From positions 121,426,821 through 121,490,820 of the forward strand of contig OW240915.1 in assembly GCA_933207985.1 (NCBI GenBank): 64,000 nt of DNA. Reading direction: 5' to 3'. A program made the translations under genes and the position numbers. Numbering within the stretch: position 1 is the first letter of the stretch; the number at the start of each line of letters is the position of its first letter. This DNA comes from Pelobates cultripes. Taxonomy: Eukaryota > Chordata > Amphibia > Anura > Pelobatidae. Below are positions 22,631 to 32,873 of this stretch, piece after piece. Below the pieces are notes generated by a model. It made no database searches and was not told the DNA's origin. It worked only from the letters and a program-made list of their open reading frames with translations.

Positions 22631-23241
22631 ACAAACTCATTGGTGGAACATGAAGGTGGACCCTGGGACCCAGACCTTGAGCTGTGTAAAGGGCCCTCAA
22701 AAAAATGGAGCTGCTTCCCGTTCTCCCAGAACAGTGATTTTTGTGACCACAGTTACAAACCGCCTCCAGAGAGCCTGTTGTACACCAGACCAGTGGAGCC
22801 AGACGGCAGCTAGAGCCCATCATCATCCTCATCTGGTTGTAAGTAGGCAATCTAGTATATTATTCGTAGCACTAATCTCTAATTTACCTCACATTAAAGG
22901 GACACTACAGTCCCCAGAACCACTGCAGCTTAATGTAGTGGTTCTGGTGTCTAGCCTGTCCCTGCAGGCCTTTTAATGCAAACACCGCAGCACTGGTGTT
23001 AGTTAACATGGCAGATCATATGGGTGGGGCATTGTGATGTCACATGGGGGGGCGGCAAACTTTACTTTTGCCTAGGGCGGCAAAAATCCTTGCACCGGTC
23101 CTGCAGACACTGCATCCCTGTGGGCGGATTCGGAGGGGGGGGGGCAGCACTTTGGGCGGACTCGGGTGCAGGCACCGGGGGGCCCAGACCTTGAGCTGTG
23201 TCAGGGGCCCCAACATTTCTGATGGCAGCCCTGTGACCCCA

Positions 23242-23950
23242 TACTTAAGACAAATATGGTTAGCAGAATTTTAATATTAGAGGCCTTTCCGTATATATAA
23301 TTTTTTATTTTTTCGTATTCTTTAGACCAATTTTCTTAGTTTTAAAATCATTCTCTTGTAAGACTAATTATATTTATACTTACTTTACTTCAGGGGAACT
23401 AGGAGTATCTTTTTACTTATATAGCCCATACTGTACCTAATAGGATTCACATATATTGACAGATCTGCATATCAATATTTTATGACATCTGTCTACAGTA
23501 TTACATATATTTTTTTCACTTACTCACTTTGTTCAATTCATTATATATATATTTATATTCATGTAATTATTACCTCTAGGTATATTTGTATTCATACCTA
23601 CATTCTTTATCACTATTCCTGCTATATAGCAGTAGTTGATGGCTCTGATGTAGCCATCATGATAATAACTCACTGAACAGTATTAATTTTTTATCTTTAT
23701 TCATCATATTTTCCTATCCTTTTTCACATTTTATATGTCATATTCACCATGTTAATATTGTCTTGCACTTTATATTCTCATATATCTATTCACTATCTTT
23801 GGGGTGATCTTTCTACCTAAGTCTTATTTATTTGGAATATACCTCTTGGTAACTGCAAACTTTATTCTTATATAGAGTCTTCTGTTTTATTTAATGTTAA
23901 ATCAACTCCTTTCCCTTTCAGCTTGTTTTCTCTTCCCTCTAGCCCCTGTT
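23242..23950. other. AT-rich 3' region of Penelope-like element 1
   Basis: No gene is visible. The segment follows the GIY-YIG domain (after removal of the hAT insertion) and precedes the right arm, so it is probably 3' untranslated sequence of the element. Confidence 0.4.
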
Positions 23951-24374
23951 CACATGCCGGTTGCTACGGCGACGCCCTGTTGTTGATTGTTTTGCACTTT
24001 GCAAACAGGCTTACTTTGGTTCATATGAGACACCGTAATTTGGTGATTCAACCAATGAGATGTAAGTGTCCCTGGGTGCCCCAATAACGTAGTTGTCAAG
24101 CCAATGAAATTAGCCTATTCGGTCAGATGATTAACTGACCAGGAAGAACCTTTGAAATTAATGGGCGGGCATAGTAAACTCGGTGGCTGAAGGTAATGAA
24201 AACCAGCTGATTGTAAGTACCACATGATTATATGTCCTATATAAGTCTTTTCAGTTTTATCAATGTTTGTGTCTTGATGAAAGCTCCCCAGTGGAGCTGA
24301 AACGTCGAGTTTTTCTTCCGCAATAAATGGAGAAGTTATCTTCTGGAAAACCTTGAGTGCCAGTATTTTCACTT

Positions 24375-24376
<2 letters not shown>
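23951..24376 (+). repeat. Right inverted arm of Penelope-like element 1
   Basis: It runs from CACATGCCGGTTGCTACGGC to TATTTTCACTTTG and is the reverse complement of 19545-19970. It contains TGATGAAAGCTCCCC and GAAACGTCGAG, the usual line near Penelope ends. Confidence 0.85.

Positions 24377-24381
<5 letters not shown>

Positions 24382-24419
<38 letters not shown>
24382..24419. repeat. (TA)n microsatellite
   Basis: A pure TA run follows the right arm of the Penelope-like element. A similar AT run precedes the left arm at 19446-19472. Confidence 0.95.
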
Positions 24420-24427
<8 letters not shown>

Positions 24428-24428
24428 T

Positions 24429-25500
24429 TGTGACAAGACCAATCTCGCCACATTGCATTGGAGAAGCCTGGTTGCTCGCCTGCTGCCTTTGGACTATGGC
24501 CCCCTGTTAAAAGACATCTTTTTTACCTGCAGAAAAGCTTCATTTGTGCTTTTCTGCCTGGGGTTCGGTAGATTTGTTTGAATGTGTTATACCCCAGATA
24601 GGAATCCCATGGAGCCCATTCGTATGAAACTAACTGTAAAGACTTTGGCTCCATGGCGATTAAACTGTATTCGTGTGGTCTGAGCGCCATTCACTTAATA
24701 ATGTGCGCTCAGACCTGAGCTATCTGGGGATATGTTAAATGTATAGTTTTAATGTAAGGTGTCTTACCTGATGTGTTTTACTGTCTTTGTGTCCCCATGT
24801 GCTCAATGGAGTCTGCCTCTATCCCTGGATAATTGGATTACTTTCCCCATTGTCCAGGATAGAGGGCTCTGTAAAACCTGTTTGAGCCAGATAGCCATGC
24901 TGCCAGCCAGGGTACAAAAGATACTTTTTACTAACTTTTGAACCCCTGGTCTGATTCATGCCATTTTTTAAATATGTTGTTCCCCTGAATGGATTGATTG
25001 TGAATATGTAATTTTATGTGAATGTGATGTATGGTTTTCGAGTTATGAAAGTTGGGTAGAAAGTATGTTTTAACTGTATGTGTAATTGAGTTTCCTCTCA
25101 GGATAAGTGGAGGGAATATGTGGGATGTAACTGTGATGTGATTGGTTGTTTTATATCTCCCTGTGGGCGGTCCTGTATTTGAAAACACTGTAATAAAAAC
25201 CAGGCTGGGTGTGCCAGCACCTCAGACCACTGCTTGATCCTCAACACAAAGCCTTGTCTCGTTCTTGGGGGGATTTACTGTATGCTGTTAGAGACTGATT
25301 GCCAGGAGTGTAAGCTGATTGTCTGCTTTTCCTGTTCGTCTGCTAGCAGCTATTTGGGAGGTTCCAGTTCGGGAGTTGGAATGCTATTTTGTATCGAGTT
25401 TGGGAGTTTGGTGTTCTGCAGTAGCTGTGCCTGTATCTCTGGAAAGGGGGCCGATCGCCTAAACGGTCTTTACCCCTTGTGTGCAAAACGGTCCGTTACA
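24429..25500 (+). repeat. Solo LTR, family 2 (complete)
   Basis: It begins TGTGACAAGACC, ends GGTCCGTTACA and is 1072 bp long, with perfect 5-bp target duplications ACACT (24424-24428 and 25501-25505). An AATAAAA polyadenylation signal lies near 25191, followed by the line CTTGTCTCGTTCTTGGGGGGA. This is the reference copy for the family 2 LTRs at 6034, 10228, 15308, 18004, 18108 and 48747. No internal coding region of this family is present in the window. Confidence 0.9.
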
Positions 25501-25505
25501 ACACT

Positions 25506-25897
25506 GTTCTGTCCTCCAGACTTTATTCAGTATATTTTGCTTTGTTGTTTAGAATAGTATGTTTAAATAAAGTTGTCAGAAAGCACAGCATTATGGGCAG
25601 AACTTGTACAGGAAGTATATCAGCCTCCATTTTGGGAAGATACAGTAAACAGCAAGTCATGTACTTCTCATCTCTAACCATCACCCCTTAGAGAGCTTAA
25701 AAAGTGAGTTCTTGTTATTTAACCTGTATTATTGATCATTGTTTCTTTGTTGTATGAAATACTGTACTGATTGATGTTTATTTCTACCATTTGTAGTTTC
25801 ACCTGGCTTGTTCTAATAAATTTGAGATCAAAGAAATATGGTATTTGAAGTTTATGAAGCAGGAAGGTTTAGCTCTCTGTCCTAGTGACAGAACATA
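25506..25897. other. Unassigned sequence
   Basis: There is no gene, and no repeat that I recognise, between the solo LTR and the Tc1 relic. Confidence 0.3.
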
Positions 25898-26299
25898 CAC
25901 TGCTCAAAAAAATAAAGGGAACACAAAAATAACACATCCTAGATCTGAATGAATTAAATATTCTTCTGAAATACTTTGTTCTTTACATAGTTGAATGTAC
26001 TGACAACAAAATCACACAAAAATGGAAATCAAATGTTTCAACCCATGGAGGTCTGGAAGTGGAAAAACAAACTACAGGCTGACCCAACTTTGATGTAATG
26101 TCCTTAAAACAAATCAAAATGAGGTTCAGTAGTGTGTGTGGCCTCCACGTGCCTGTATGACCTCCCTACAACACCTGTGCATTCTCCTGATGAGGTGGCA
26201 GATGGTCTTCTGAGGGATCTCCTCCCAGACCTGGACTAAAGCATCTGCTAACTCCTGGATAGTCTGTGATGTTGGTGGATGGAGCGAGACATGATGTTC

Positions 26300-26982
26300 C
26301 AGATGTGCTCAGTTGGATTCAGGTCTGGGGAACGGGCGGGCCAGTCCATAGCATCAATGCCTTCATCTTACAGGAACTGCTGACACACTCCAGCCACATG
26401 AGGTCTAGCATTGTCTTGCATTAGGAGGAACCCAGGGCCAACCACACCAGCATATGGGGTCTGAGGATCTCATCTCGGTACCTAATGGCAGTCAGGCTAC
26501 CTCTGGTGAGCACATGGAGGGCTGTGCGGCCCTCCAAAGAAATGCTACCCCACACCATTACTGACCCACTGCCAAATCGGTCATGCTGGAGGATGTTGCA
26601 CGGCATCTCCAGACTCTGTCACGTCTGTCACATGTACTCAGTGTGAAACTGCTTTCATCTGTGAAGAGCACAGGGCGCCAGTGGTGAATTTGCCAATCTT
26701 GATATTTTCTAGCAAATGCCAAACGTCCTGCACGGTGTTGGGCTGTAAGCACAACCCCCACCTGTGGACGTCGGGCCCTCATACCACCCTCATGGAGTCT
26801 GTTTCTGACCGTTTGAGCAGACACATGCGCATTTGTGGCCTTCTGGAGGTCATTTTGCAGGGCTCTAGCAGTGCTCCTCTTGTTCCTCCTTGCACAAAGG
26901 CGGAGATAGCGGTACTGCTGTTGGGTTGTTGCCCTCCTATGGCCTCCTCCATGTCTCCTGATTTGCCAGCCTCCTCCCGCAT
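26300..26982 (-). pseudogene. Tc1-like transposase fragments
   Basis: Minus-strand pieces include [38 protein letters not shown] (helix-turn-helix region), [20 protein letters not shown] (first catalytic Asp within TDES) and [18 protein letters not shown]. Further pieces towards 26300 hold PNLSTSEH-like remnants. The frames shift several times and a short deletion lies between RDRVWRC and the FGSGS line. It is non-functional. Confidence 0.75.
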
Positions 26983-27409
26983 GACTATGGCCCCTGGGAG
27001 ATTGTGAACACTGATGGAATTTTATTGGGTGTGTATGGCCCTTTAAGATAGTCAGTGGGCATATTGGGGCTTATGGGACTGGTGCTGGCCCTTTAAGCAC
27101 CTTTTTGGGGCATCAGGAAGATTGGGACACTGCCCATTTAAGACGGTGTCCCCAGACTTGAATGGGACACTACCCCTTTAAGACGGTGTCCCCTGTGTCC
27201 CCAGACCTGGTTAAAACCATTTGTGCCTGGCTATTTCCCACTTGGTTCAGTAATTGGGGCTCACTGAACCAAGTACCACACAGGCAGACCACCCGGAAGT
27301 GGAAGTCTGCAGTGCTTATGGTGTCTACGGTGCTGATGGTCCTTTGGTGAGCGCTAGGAGCATCCTTTCTATGGTCCAACTTCCAGCCAGCCTGGAGGCA
27401 ACCGTAACA
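26963..27409 (+). repeat. 5' LTR (truncated) of the non-autonomous element
   Basis: It matches the right LTR from TTGCCAGC onward. The first 70 or so bases, including the TGTTACAAACTG start, are missing. It contains an extra duplicated TTTAAGACGGTGTCCCC block. Confidence 0.8.
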
Positions 27410-27430
27410 TTTGGTGGCAGCTGTGGGATG
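27410..27430 (+). promoter_or_regulatory. Putative primer-binding site
   Basis: TTTGGTGGCAGCTGTGGG lies directly after the LTR, and its TGG pairs with a tRNA CCA end. The tRNA identity was not determined. Confidence 0.55.
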
Positions 27431-27531
27431 GCGTCCTAGCGCAAGGAGCAGCACCCCAACAGCACTGGTATCGTATGAAAGAGTATTGAGGGCACCGCTG
27501 GCCTCTGCGCAGCACCCCTACCTACAGCAAC

Positions 27532-27768
27532 ATGGAGATAGCAAAGCCCTGGACAGCAGCCAGTGAATTGCAAATCGGCCTGACACAGCGCTGGGAGGGC
27601 GCTGATTTCATAAAGGTAGTAAAGGAGCGGCTGGTCTTGTATGGCCCAAACCCTTCAAATGAGGTGGTCCATCAAGTGATGCGCCAGTTGAGTGCTGACA
27701 ACCGAGCAGCACGGGACTTTGAGTACCAACTGTGGAGTTTGGACACCCCGTCTCCAGCGACAGAGTGA
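27532..27768 (+). CDS. Short gag-like N-terminal peptide
   Basis: A 78-codon frame from ATG 27532 reads as a hydrophilic, helix-rich peptide, with VKERLVLYGPNPSNEVVHQV and then LSADNRAARDFEYQLW. This resembles the N-terminal end of vertebrate Gypsy-type gag proteins. It stops at the start of the minisatellite. It is too short to form a capsid alone; it may be a relic or a small retained packaging function. The identification is by pattern only. Confidence 0.4.
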   Translation: MEIAKPWTAASELQIGLTQRWEGADFIKVVKERLVLYGPNPSNEVVHQVMRQLSADNRAARDFEYQLWSLDTPSPATE

Positions 27769-28250
27769 GTTATAGGGAGCAGAGAGCACCGACATCCCTC
27801 CCCAGCGGCAGCCTGAGTTACAGGGAGAGGAGAGCAGCGACCTCCCTCCCAGGCGGCAGTGCACCGTGCAGAGGGAAGAGACAACCGGTCTCCTTCCCCA
27901 ACCACAACCAGAGGTACCCGAGGCAACGGGCCTCATAGACTGGTCCTGGGAGGACCCCCAGCAGGCAGGTGGAGATGGGATTGCAGTCTCTCTACCGGCC
28001 CTACAGGGATGCTGGGCAAGCGGCCCAGATCCTCAGCGGCAGACCCAGCTACAGGGAGGGGAGAGCATCGACCTCCCTCCCCAGCCGGAGTGTGCCTTCC
28101 AGGGAGAGGAGACAACCAGTCTCTCTCCCCAGCCACAGCATGTTCCATAGGGAGCGGAGAGCATCGACCTCCCTTCCCAGCGGCCTCAGGAGTATCAGGA
28201 GGAGGAGGTAAGCCAATTCTCCCCTCCCCAGCTAACTCCTAATTTGGGCC
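27750..28250 (+). repeat. Coding-style minisatellite
   Basis: Imperfect units of roughly 45 to 60 bp carry the lines GGGAG-x-GGAGAGCA and CGACCTCCCTCCCCAG. They keep partial open frames in all three plus frames, giving SYRERRA-TSLPS-like repeats. No domain is recognised. Confidence 0.7.
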
Positions 28251-28747
28251 CAGGGTTAACAGTGGAGATGGCAACCCCCATGTTCCCTTTGCCACCAGGC
28301 AGGACTATGCCCCAATTCCCCCAGCAGAAGAGCTGGCAGCTGGGCAGAGTGCAGTTGGCCTCTGCCCTCTCTTTGACCCTTGTACAGTGCGTGACATTAT
28401 GCCGGCTATCCCAGCGGAAGAGCTGGCATCAGGACAGAGCGCCGCTGGCCTCTGCCCTACCGACCCCCTTGTTACAGGATTGGCCTGCAACCCCCTCACC
28501 CCAGCAGAGCGCCGCTGGCCTCTGCCCCCCAAGTACCACCAGCTATTTGCCCAGCTGCACCAGGAAGGCAGAGGATGCTACATTTTCATCCTACAACCTG
28601 GAACCTAAAGGCCAGTACTTTTTAGTGTGGGGGGGCTACTTTGCTACTTGTTATTTGTGGGTGGGCTGCGAGACTAACTTAGGCACTGACCGACAGGCAC
28701 TGACCGACAGGAGGTGCCTGGTTAGTCTCCCTCCAAAAGGGGAGATA

Positions 28748-29257
28748 TGTTACAAACTGTTATTTGTAACTGGCCCTTTAAATGTCAAATATCCCTGCTT
28801 CCCTGGGTTGTGGAGAAGCCTATTTGCCAGCTTCCTCCCGCATGACTATGGCCCCTGGGAGATTGTGAAAACTGATGGACTTTTATTGGGTGTGTATGGC
28901 CCTTTAAGACAGTCGGTGGGCATATTGGGGCTTATGGACTCTCTATGGGACTGGTGCTGGCCCTTTAAGCACCTTTTTGGGGCATCGGGAAGATTGGGAC
29001 ACAGCCCCTTTAAGACGGTGTCCCCTGTGTCCCCAGACCTGGTTAAAACCATTTGTGCCTGGCTATTTCCCACTTGGTTCAGTAATTGGGGCTCACTGAA
29101 CCAAGTACCACACAGGCCACCCAGAAGTGGAAGTCTGCAGTGCTTATAGTGTCTACGCAGTAGTTATGGTGTCTACGGTGCTAATGGTCCATTGGTGAGC
29201 ACTAGGAGCATCCTTTCTATGGTCCAACTTCCAGCCAGCCTGGAGGCAACCGTAACA
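28748..29257 (+). repeat. 3' LTR of the non-autonomous element
   Basis: This is 510 bp from TGTTACAAACTG to CCGTAACA, with a purine tract just upstream. The long plus-strand open frame that crosses the LTR (28244-29149) is not a gene. Confidence 0.8.
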
Positions 29258-30294
29258 GGGGTGTCTTGCTAATTGAGAGAAAAGAAGGAATACGGGTGCG
29301 CCTAAAACAAGTGGAATAATAATATTGAAAATGGTAAAGAGTACGAGCAGCGGTACCTAATAGTCCGAATATAAATAGTCCAAATATGCAGGTGGTAATC
29401 CTAGTGGTACATAAAATGGTATGTAAAATCCCAGATGTATATCCACAACTTCAAAATGGAAATGTGGAAAAAACAGAAGACAGAGGAAACTCCAATGGTA
29501 TAGTATGAACGGTAAATAATATTGTGTATATAATAGTAGAACTACTCACAATATTCAGAGCTTAAATCCAGCTCTGGTATGAGTGGCACGAAGTGGAATA
29601 ATCCCCACTCAAGGATATATGGTGCTTCTCTTTTGTTCTTTGGTAGAATAAATTGGTGGAGTAGTCCAGCTCGGGATAAAAGGATAAAATATATAGTGCT
29701 CACTGTATAGCTGATAAAATGTTGAAACAGAATAAAATATACTCACGGTATATGGAGCAGACGTACTGCTCGGTGGATGGCATATGGGTGGTATAATCCC
29801 CACCTTAGGATTCTTTCCAATATGGAAAAAAATGCCATAGTAGTTAGGTCTGGATAAAATAAACTAAACTTGTAAATAATAAAATAGTATAATACTATAG
29901 TGGAAAGAGGAATGTGGCGAACAAATGTATAATAGCCAAATATTCCTTTATTAACACTTAGATTATATAAAAAAGTTTCTATACGCGTTTTGCCACAATA
30001 GGCTTCATCAAGTAGAAACTTTTTAAAAAGAAGAAAAAACAGACCTAACATGTAGCACTTATATAGGAAACATGCAATTTGCACAAATAAATTAAAATTC
30101 CCGCCAGAATTACGTCACCAGCGTCATGGGAGGGGATACAGTTCAATAGAAATGTGTAAAGTATAAAAAGTCATTTTAAGAATATTTAAGGTATAGTAAT
30201 AAAATGGAAAACATTATTTGTGATAAAATATACAGAAACAAAGCTTTATAATATCAACAAAATGTATAAATTATAACATCATGTGATGCTGAAA

Positions 30295-30635
30295 TAGACG
30301 AGATCGCGTCACGTGATGTTAGGTGGACTGCATGTGTTATCCCCTAGTGGAACACACATGCAGCTTACCACAAGCCTCTGCTGGGTGCGTCACTCAGTGT
30401 GGCAAAGCTAATATCAGAAAAACATAGAAATGAGCTGTACCGGCAGCACTGAATAGGATCATACACGCCGCGAGTTCGAAACCCAGCAGAGGTCACTTAA
30501 TATATTCAAATAAACATAGTTATAATGCCAGTAAAATAAAGTGTAATCATAGATACAAATATAAAATAATTGTTTACACATAAATATTTAAGTTATGTAT
30601 GCAATAATATATAACATTGAAAGGTAAGTATAAAT
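30295..30635. repeat. Inverted arm of Penelope-like element 2 (left)
   Basis: It is the reverse complement of about 32088-32440. Shared lines include CCTCTGCTGGGTG, GAGTTCGAAACCC and TAAGTTATGTATGCAATAAT. Confidence 0.8.
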
Positions 30636-30725
30636 AAATATAAATACGTTGAATTATTAAAATACATTTTTAAATTGTACTAAGAAGATTGAAAAACTGC
30701 AATGAATTACTTTTATATAAAAAAA

Positions 30726-31106
30726 TTACAAAAAGTTAAAAAGGTCAAATTCTATATTAAGGCCTTGTGGGGTGAGGGTCTTCAAGTTATAAGCCCATTC
30801 CATTTCTTTACTTCCTAAAATCTTTTTTATATTCCCTCCTCTCCATGGGATTTCACAAACATCAATACCTATACCTTTAAGTAATTTGGGATTTTTATTA
30901 TGCATTAAAAGTGTTTTAGATACTGAATGATTTTCATAACCTTTAGAAATATTACAACAGTGTTCTGCTAGCCTAATTTTGAGATTTCTGGTTGTCATAC
31001 CAACATACTGGAGCCCACATGGGCACTCCAGTAAGTAGATCACATTTTTTGTGTTACAATGGATGAATTTATTTATTTGATAAGTCTTTTGTGTGATGGA
31101 TGACAT
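30726..31106 (-). pseudogene. Penelope-like GIY-YIG endonuclease domain 2
   Basis: The 126-codon frame reads NVIYLLECPCGLQYVGMTTR (the two halves of the GIY-YIG signature), then LKIRLAEHCCNISKG (Arg and His line). It ends with a KEMEWAYNLKTLTPQGLN line, the same C-terminal ending as in element 1. The first methionine is arbitrary; in the complete protein this domain follows the polymerase. The upstream part is frame-broken, so it is a relic, but the domain itself has no internal stop. Confidence 0.8.
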
Positions 31107-31309
31107 AAAAGAAATGGTCTTTGATTCGATGGTCGCATTGGTACGTTTGCAGGCTATGCACTTATTGCATTTAAAAAAAACTTTTGGTTTAATAAACGGA
31201 GAGGGGAAACTTGAGTGGGAAGCAGTACTTTTTGCTTTAGTAAAGTTATTTGTGAGGATAGATTTGAATCTGGGTGCTCCTCTAAATATAACATGAGGTT
31301 AATTGGGAA

Positions 31310-32030
31310 TAATCCCAGCTAGAATATCATCCTGTTTTAATATATGCCAATATTTATTTATGATTTTTTTCTACAACATGAATTTTGTTGTTAAAACCAA
31401 AAATGATTGGCAATGATGGGACACCCTCAGTGGTTGTCTTATCTTTATATTCTAAAAGATCTGGTCTATTTTTCTCTTTTACAATATTTCTTGTTCTATT
31501 AAGGTCGTTGATGGGATAATTTTTTGGGGCAAATTTATTTGATAAAGTATTTTACTCTTTTACAATATTTCTTGTTCTATTAAGGTCGTTGATGGGATAA
31601 TTTTTTGGGGCAAATTTATTTGATAAAGTATTAGTCATCGTAATCCTGAATAAGGGAACAATTCCTCCGAAGACAGAGGAACTGACTTTTTGGTATCCCA
31701 TTATGCCAGGGTTTATGGTGACAGCTAGACATATCGATAGCATTATTAGTACAAACTTTCTTTAAAAAAGTCCTTGTTTGCAATTAATTATTTTGGATAA
31801 AAATTTCTAAATCTAAAAAATGAATAAGAGATCTGTATTCCCAAATTAGGATAATACCTTTTGTCATTGGAATTTAAAAATTGTAAAAAATGGTTAAGAG
31901 AACTTTCAGAGACCTCCCAAATAAAAAAAACAGGTCGTCGATGTATCTGAAATATGTAACCAGGTTTGCCTTCCAGTCATGCTGCCATAAATAGGTTGGC
32001 ATAACTGGGGGCAAACCTGGCCCATGGATT
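31310..32030 (-). pseudogene. Penelope-like polymerase fragment
   Basis: In mixed frames the minus strand shows a RFAPSYANLFMA line (about 32020-31985), the G-x-x-FAPSYAN motif of Penelope polymerases. The catalytic box RYIDDLFFLFG follows at about 31955-31920. Further downstream lie weak matches, a perfect 81-bp duplication (31474-31632) and stops. It is inactive. Confidence 0.7.
31474..31632. repeat. Tandem duplication, period 81 bp
   Basis: Two near-identical copies of the segment starting CTCTTTTACAATATTTC stand head to tail at 31474 and 31555, within the polymerase remnant. Their identity indicates a recent duplication or an assembly artefact. Confidence 0.9.
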
Positions 32031-32087
32031 TTATTTTTATTTTATGCATGTTTCTTTTTATTTTTAACTTATTTTGTGTATGTTTCT

Positions 32088-32440
32088 TTTTATACTTACC
32101 TTTTAATGTTATTATTGCATACATAACTTATATTTTTGTGTATACACTTATTTTATCTCATATTTGTATCTATGATTACACTTTATTTTACTGTCATTAT
32201 ACCTATGTTTATTTGTTTGAATATATTAAGTGACCTCTGCTGGGTTTCGAACTCGTGGAGTGTATGATCCTAATCAGATGTGCAGCCACCGCACCATACA
32301 GCTTATTTCTATGTTTTTCTGATATTAGTTTTTCCACACTGAGTGACACACCCAGCAGAGGCTTGTGCTTAGCCGCATGTTCGTTCCACTAGGGGATAAC
32401 ACATGCGGTCCACCTACAATCACGTGACGCGGTCTGATGA
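32088..32440. repeat. Inverted arm of Penelope-like element 2 (right)
   Basis: The counterpart of 30295-30635. It includes a tRNA-like segment on the minus strand (separate entry). Confidence 0.8.
32239..32313 (-). other. tRNA-like segment (possible tRNA-derived promoter)
   Basis: On the minus strand a TATGGTGCGGTGGC line (A-box-like) is followed some 35 bases later by CGAGTTCGAAACCC (B-box-like), the spacing of an internal RNA polymerase III promoter. The opposite arm has the matching B-box line at about 30471-30485, but its A-box part is altered. The cloverleaf is not convincing enough for a true tRNA gene, and it may be a SINE head. Confidence 0.35.
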
Positions 32441-32582
32441 TAAGGTAACATGGCATACCAATAAACATATTCAAATGGCACCAGTCAGTTGTGGTGTGCC
32501 AGAACCAACAAAGCTTTAGGCCTGTAATAAGTGGGCAAAAAGAAGAATACCATACAAAATGTATTCATACAATAAACATTGT

Positions 32583-32868
32583 TTATTTGGACAAGTCACG
32601 AAAAGCTTGCCTTAACTCCTTAACTGGGTTTGGAATGTAAAGAGTATAGGCGGAGCATTTCCAGCGTCCCATATCCTTGATGTTATGAGCTGGAATGTGG
32701 TTGGAGAAAGCTGAAGATGCTGCCCCTATGCAGAAGGAGTGTCCTGAGAAAAGGTTTTCATTTAGGCCAAGCCCAGTTAACAGTAAGTGAACATAAAGCA
32801 TGAATTTAGATGTTGTAAGGATGGAGCCATGAAGATCTAATAATGATTGATGTGGTTGTTTCTAGAAA
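32583..32868 (-). pseudogene. DIRS-like tyrosine recombinase, C-terminal part
   Basis: The frame shows LTGLGLNENLFSGHSFCIGA (H-x-x-R box with R changed to C), then HNIKDMGRWKCSAYTLYIPN with the G-R-W line and the presumed nucleophilic tyrosine. This is the end of the recombinase whose N-terminal half lies beyond the Gypsy insertion. The loss of the box-II arginine and the insertion make it inactive. Confidence 0.75.
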
Positions 32869-32873
32869 GTGGT

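Larger units (their letters stand above)
21690..23233. mobile_element. hAT non-autonomous element 1 (contains assembly gap)
   Basis: The terminal inverted repeats are CAGGGCCGCCATCAG on the left and CTGATGGCAGCCCTG on the right. There are perfect 8-bp target duplications TGACCCCA (21682-21689 and 23234-23241), diagnostic of hAT. The interior has G/C-rich inverted repeats (21716-21900), 100 N, a GA-rich tract, a CA-rich tract and a block (about 22640-23105) shared in reverse orientation with the hAT region at 50090-50570. It has no transposase. Confidence 0.9.
19545..24376 (+). mobile_element. Penelope-like element 1, with GIY-YIG endonuclease
   Basis: A Penelope-like retroelement on the plus strand has reverse-transcriptase fragments (19981-20997) followed by a GIY-YIG nuclease domain (21048-21599). 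It is flanked by two 426-bp arms in inverted orientation (19545-19970 and 23951-24376). Inverted terminal repeats are known from this group. A hAT element with the assembly gap is inserted at 21690-23233. The 3' part 23242-23950 is AT-rich and shows no gene. Confidence 0.85.
26963..29257 (+). mobile_element. Non-autonomous LTR retrotransposon with minisatellite interior
   Basis: Two LTRs (26963-27409, missing its first part, and 28748-29257) end identically in GGAGGCAACCGTAACA. A primer-binding-like line TTTGGTGGCAGCTGTGGG follows the left LTR, and a purine tract AAAAGGGGAGATA precedes the right LTR. The 1.34-kb interior codes only for a short gag-like piece and a repeat-rich tail; no polymerase or integrase is present. 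Movement would depend on an autonomous relative. Confidence 0.8.
25898..29275 (-). mobile_element. Tc1-like relic split by an LTR retrotransposon
   Basis: The left end after a TA reads CACTGCTCAAAAAAATAAAGG. Transposase fragments follow on the minus strand to about 26962. Then the LTR element 26963-29257 intervenes, and 18 bp of Tc1 5' sequence (GGGGTGTCTTGCTAATTG) remain at 29258-29275. About 250 bp of Tc1 expected between the two halves are absent, so a deletion accompanied or followed the LTR insertion. Confidence 0.75.
29276..32440 (-). mobile_element. Penelope-like element 2 (minus), rearranged
   Basis: The minus strand reads polymerase fragments (about 32020-31310), a GIY-YIG domain (31106-30726) and then a long non-coding 3' region (30700-29276). 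That region includes the line ACGCGTTTTGCC...GCTTCATCAAG near 29985-30010, typical of Penelope ends. Two arms in inverted orientation (30295-30635 and 32088-32440) bracket the coding region. The 5' part of the polymerase is missing. Confidence 0.8.

Noticed and set aside
28244..29149. Long plus-strand open frame of 301 codons
   Set aside because: It starts in the minisatellite interior and runs through the 3' LTR; it has no domain, and its composition follows the repeats.
32239..32313. Functional tRNA gene
   Set aside because: A- and B-box-like lines exist, but acceptor and anticodon stems do not pair well; kept only as a tRNA-like segment.
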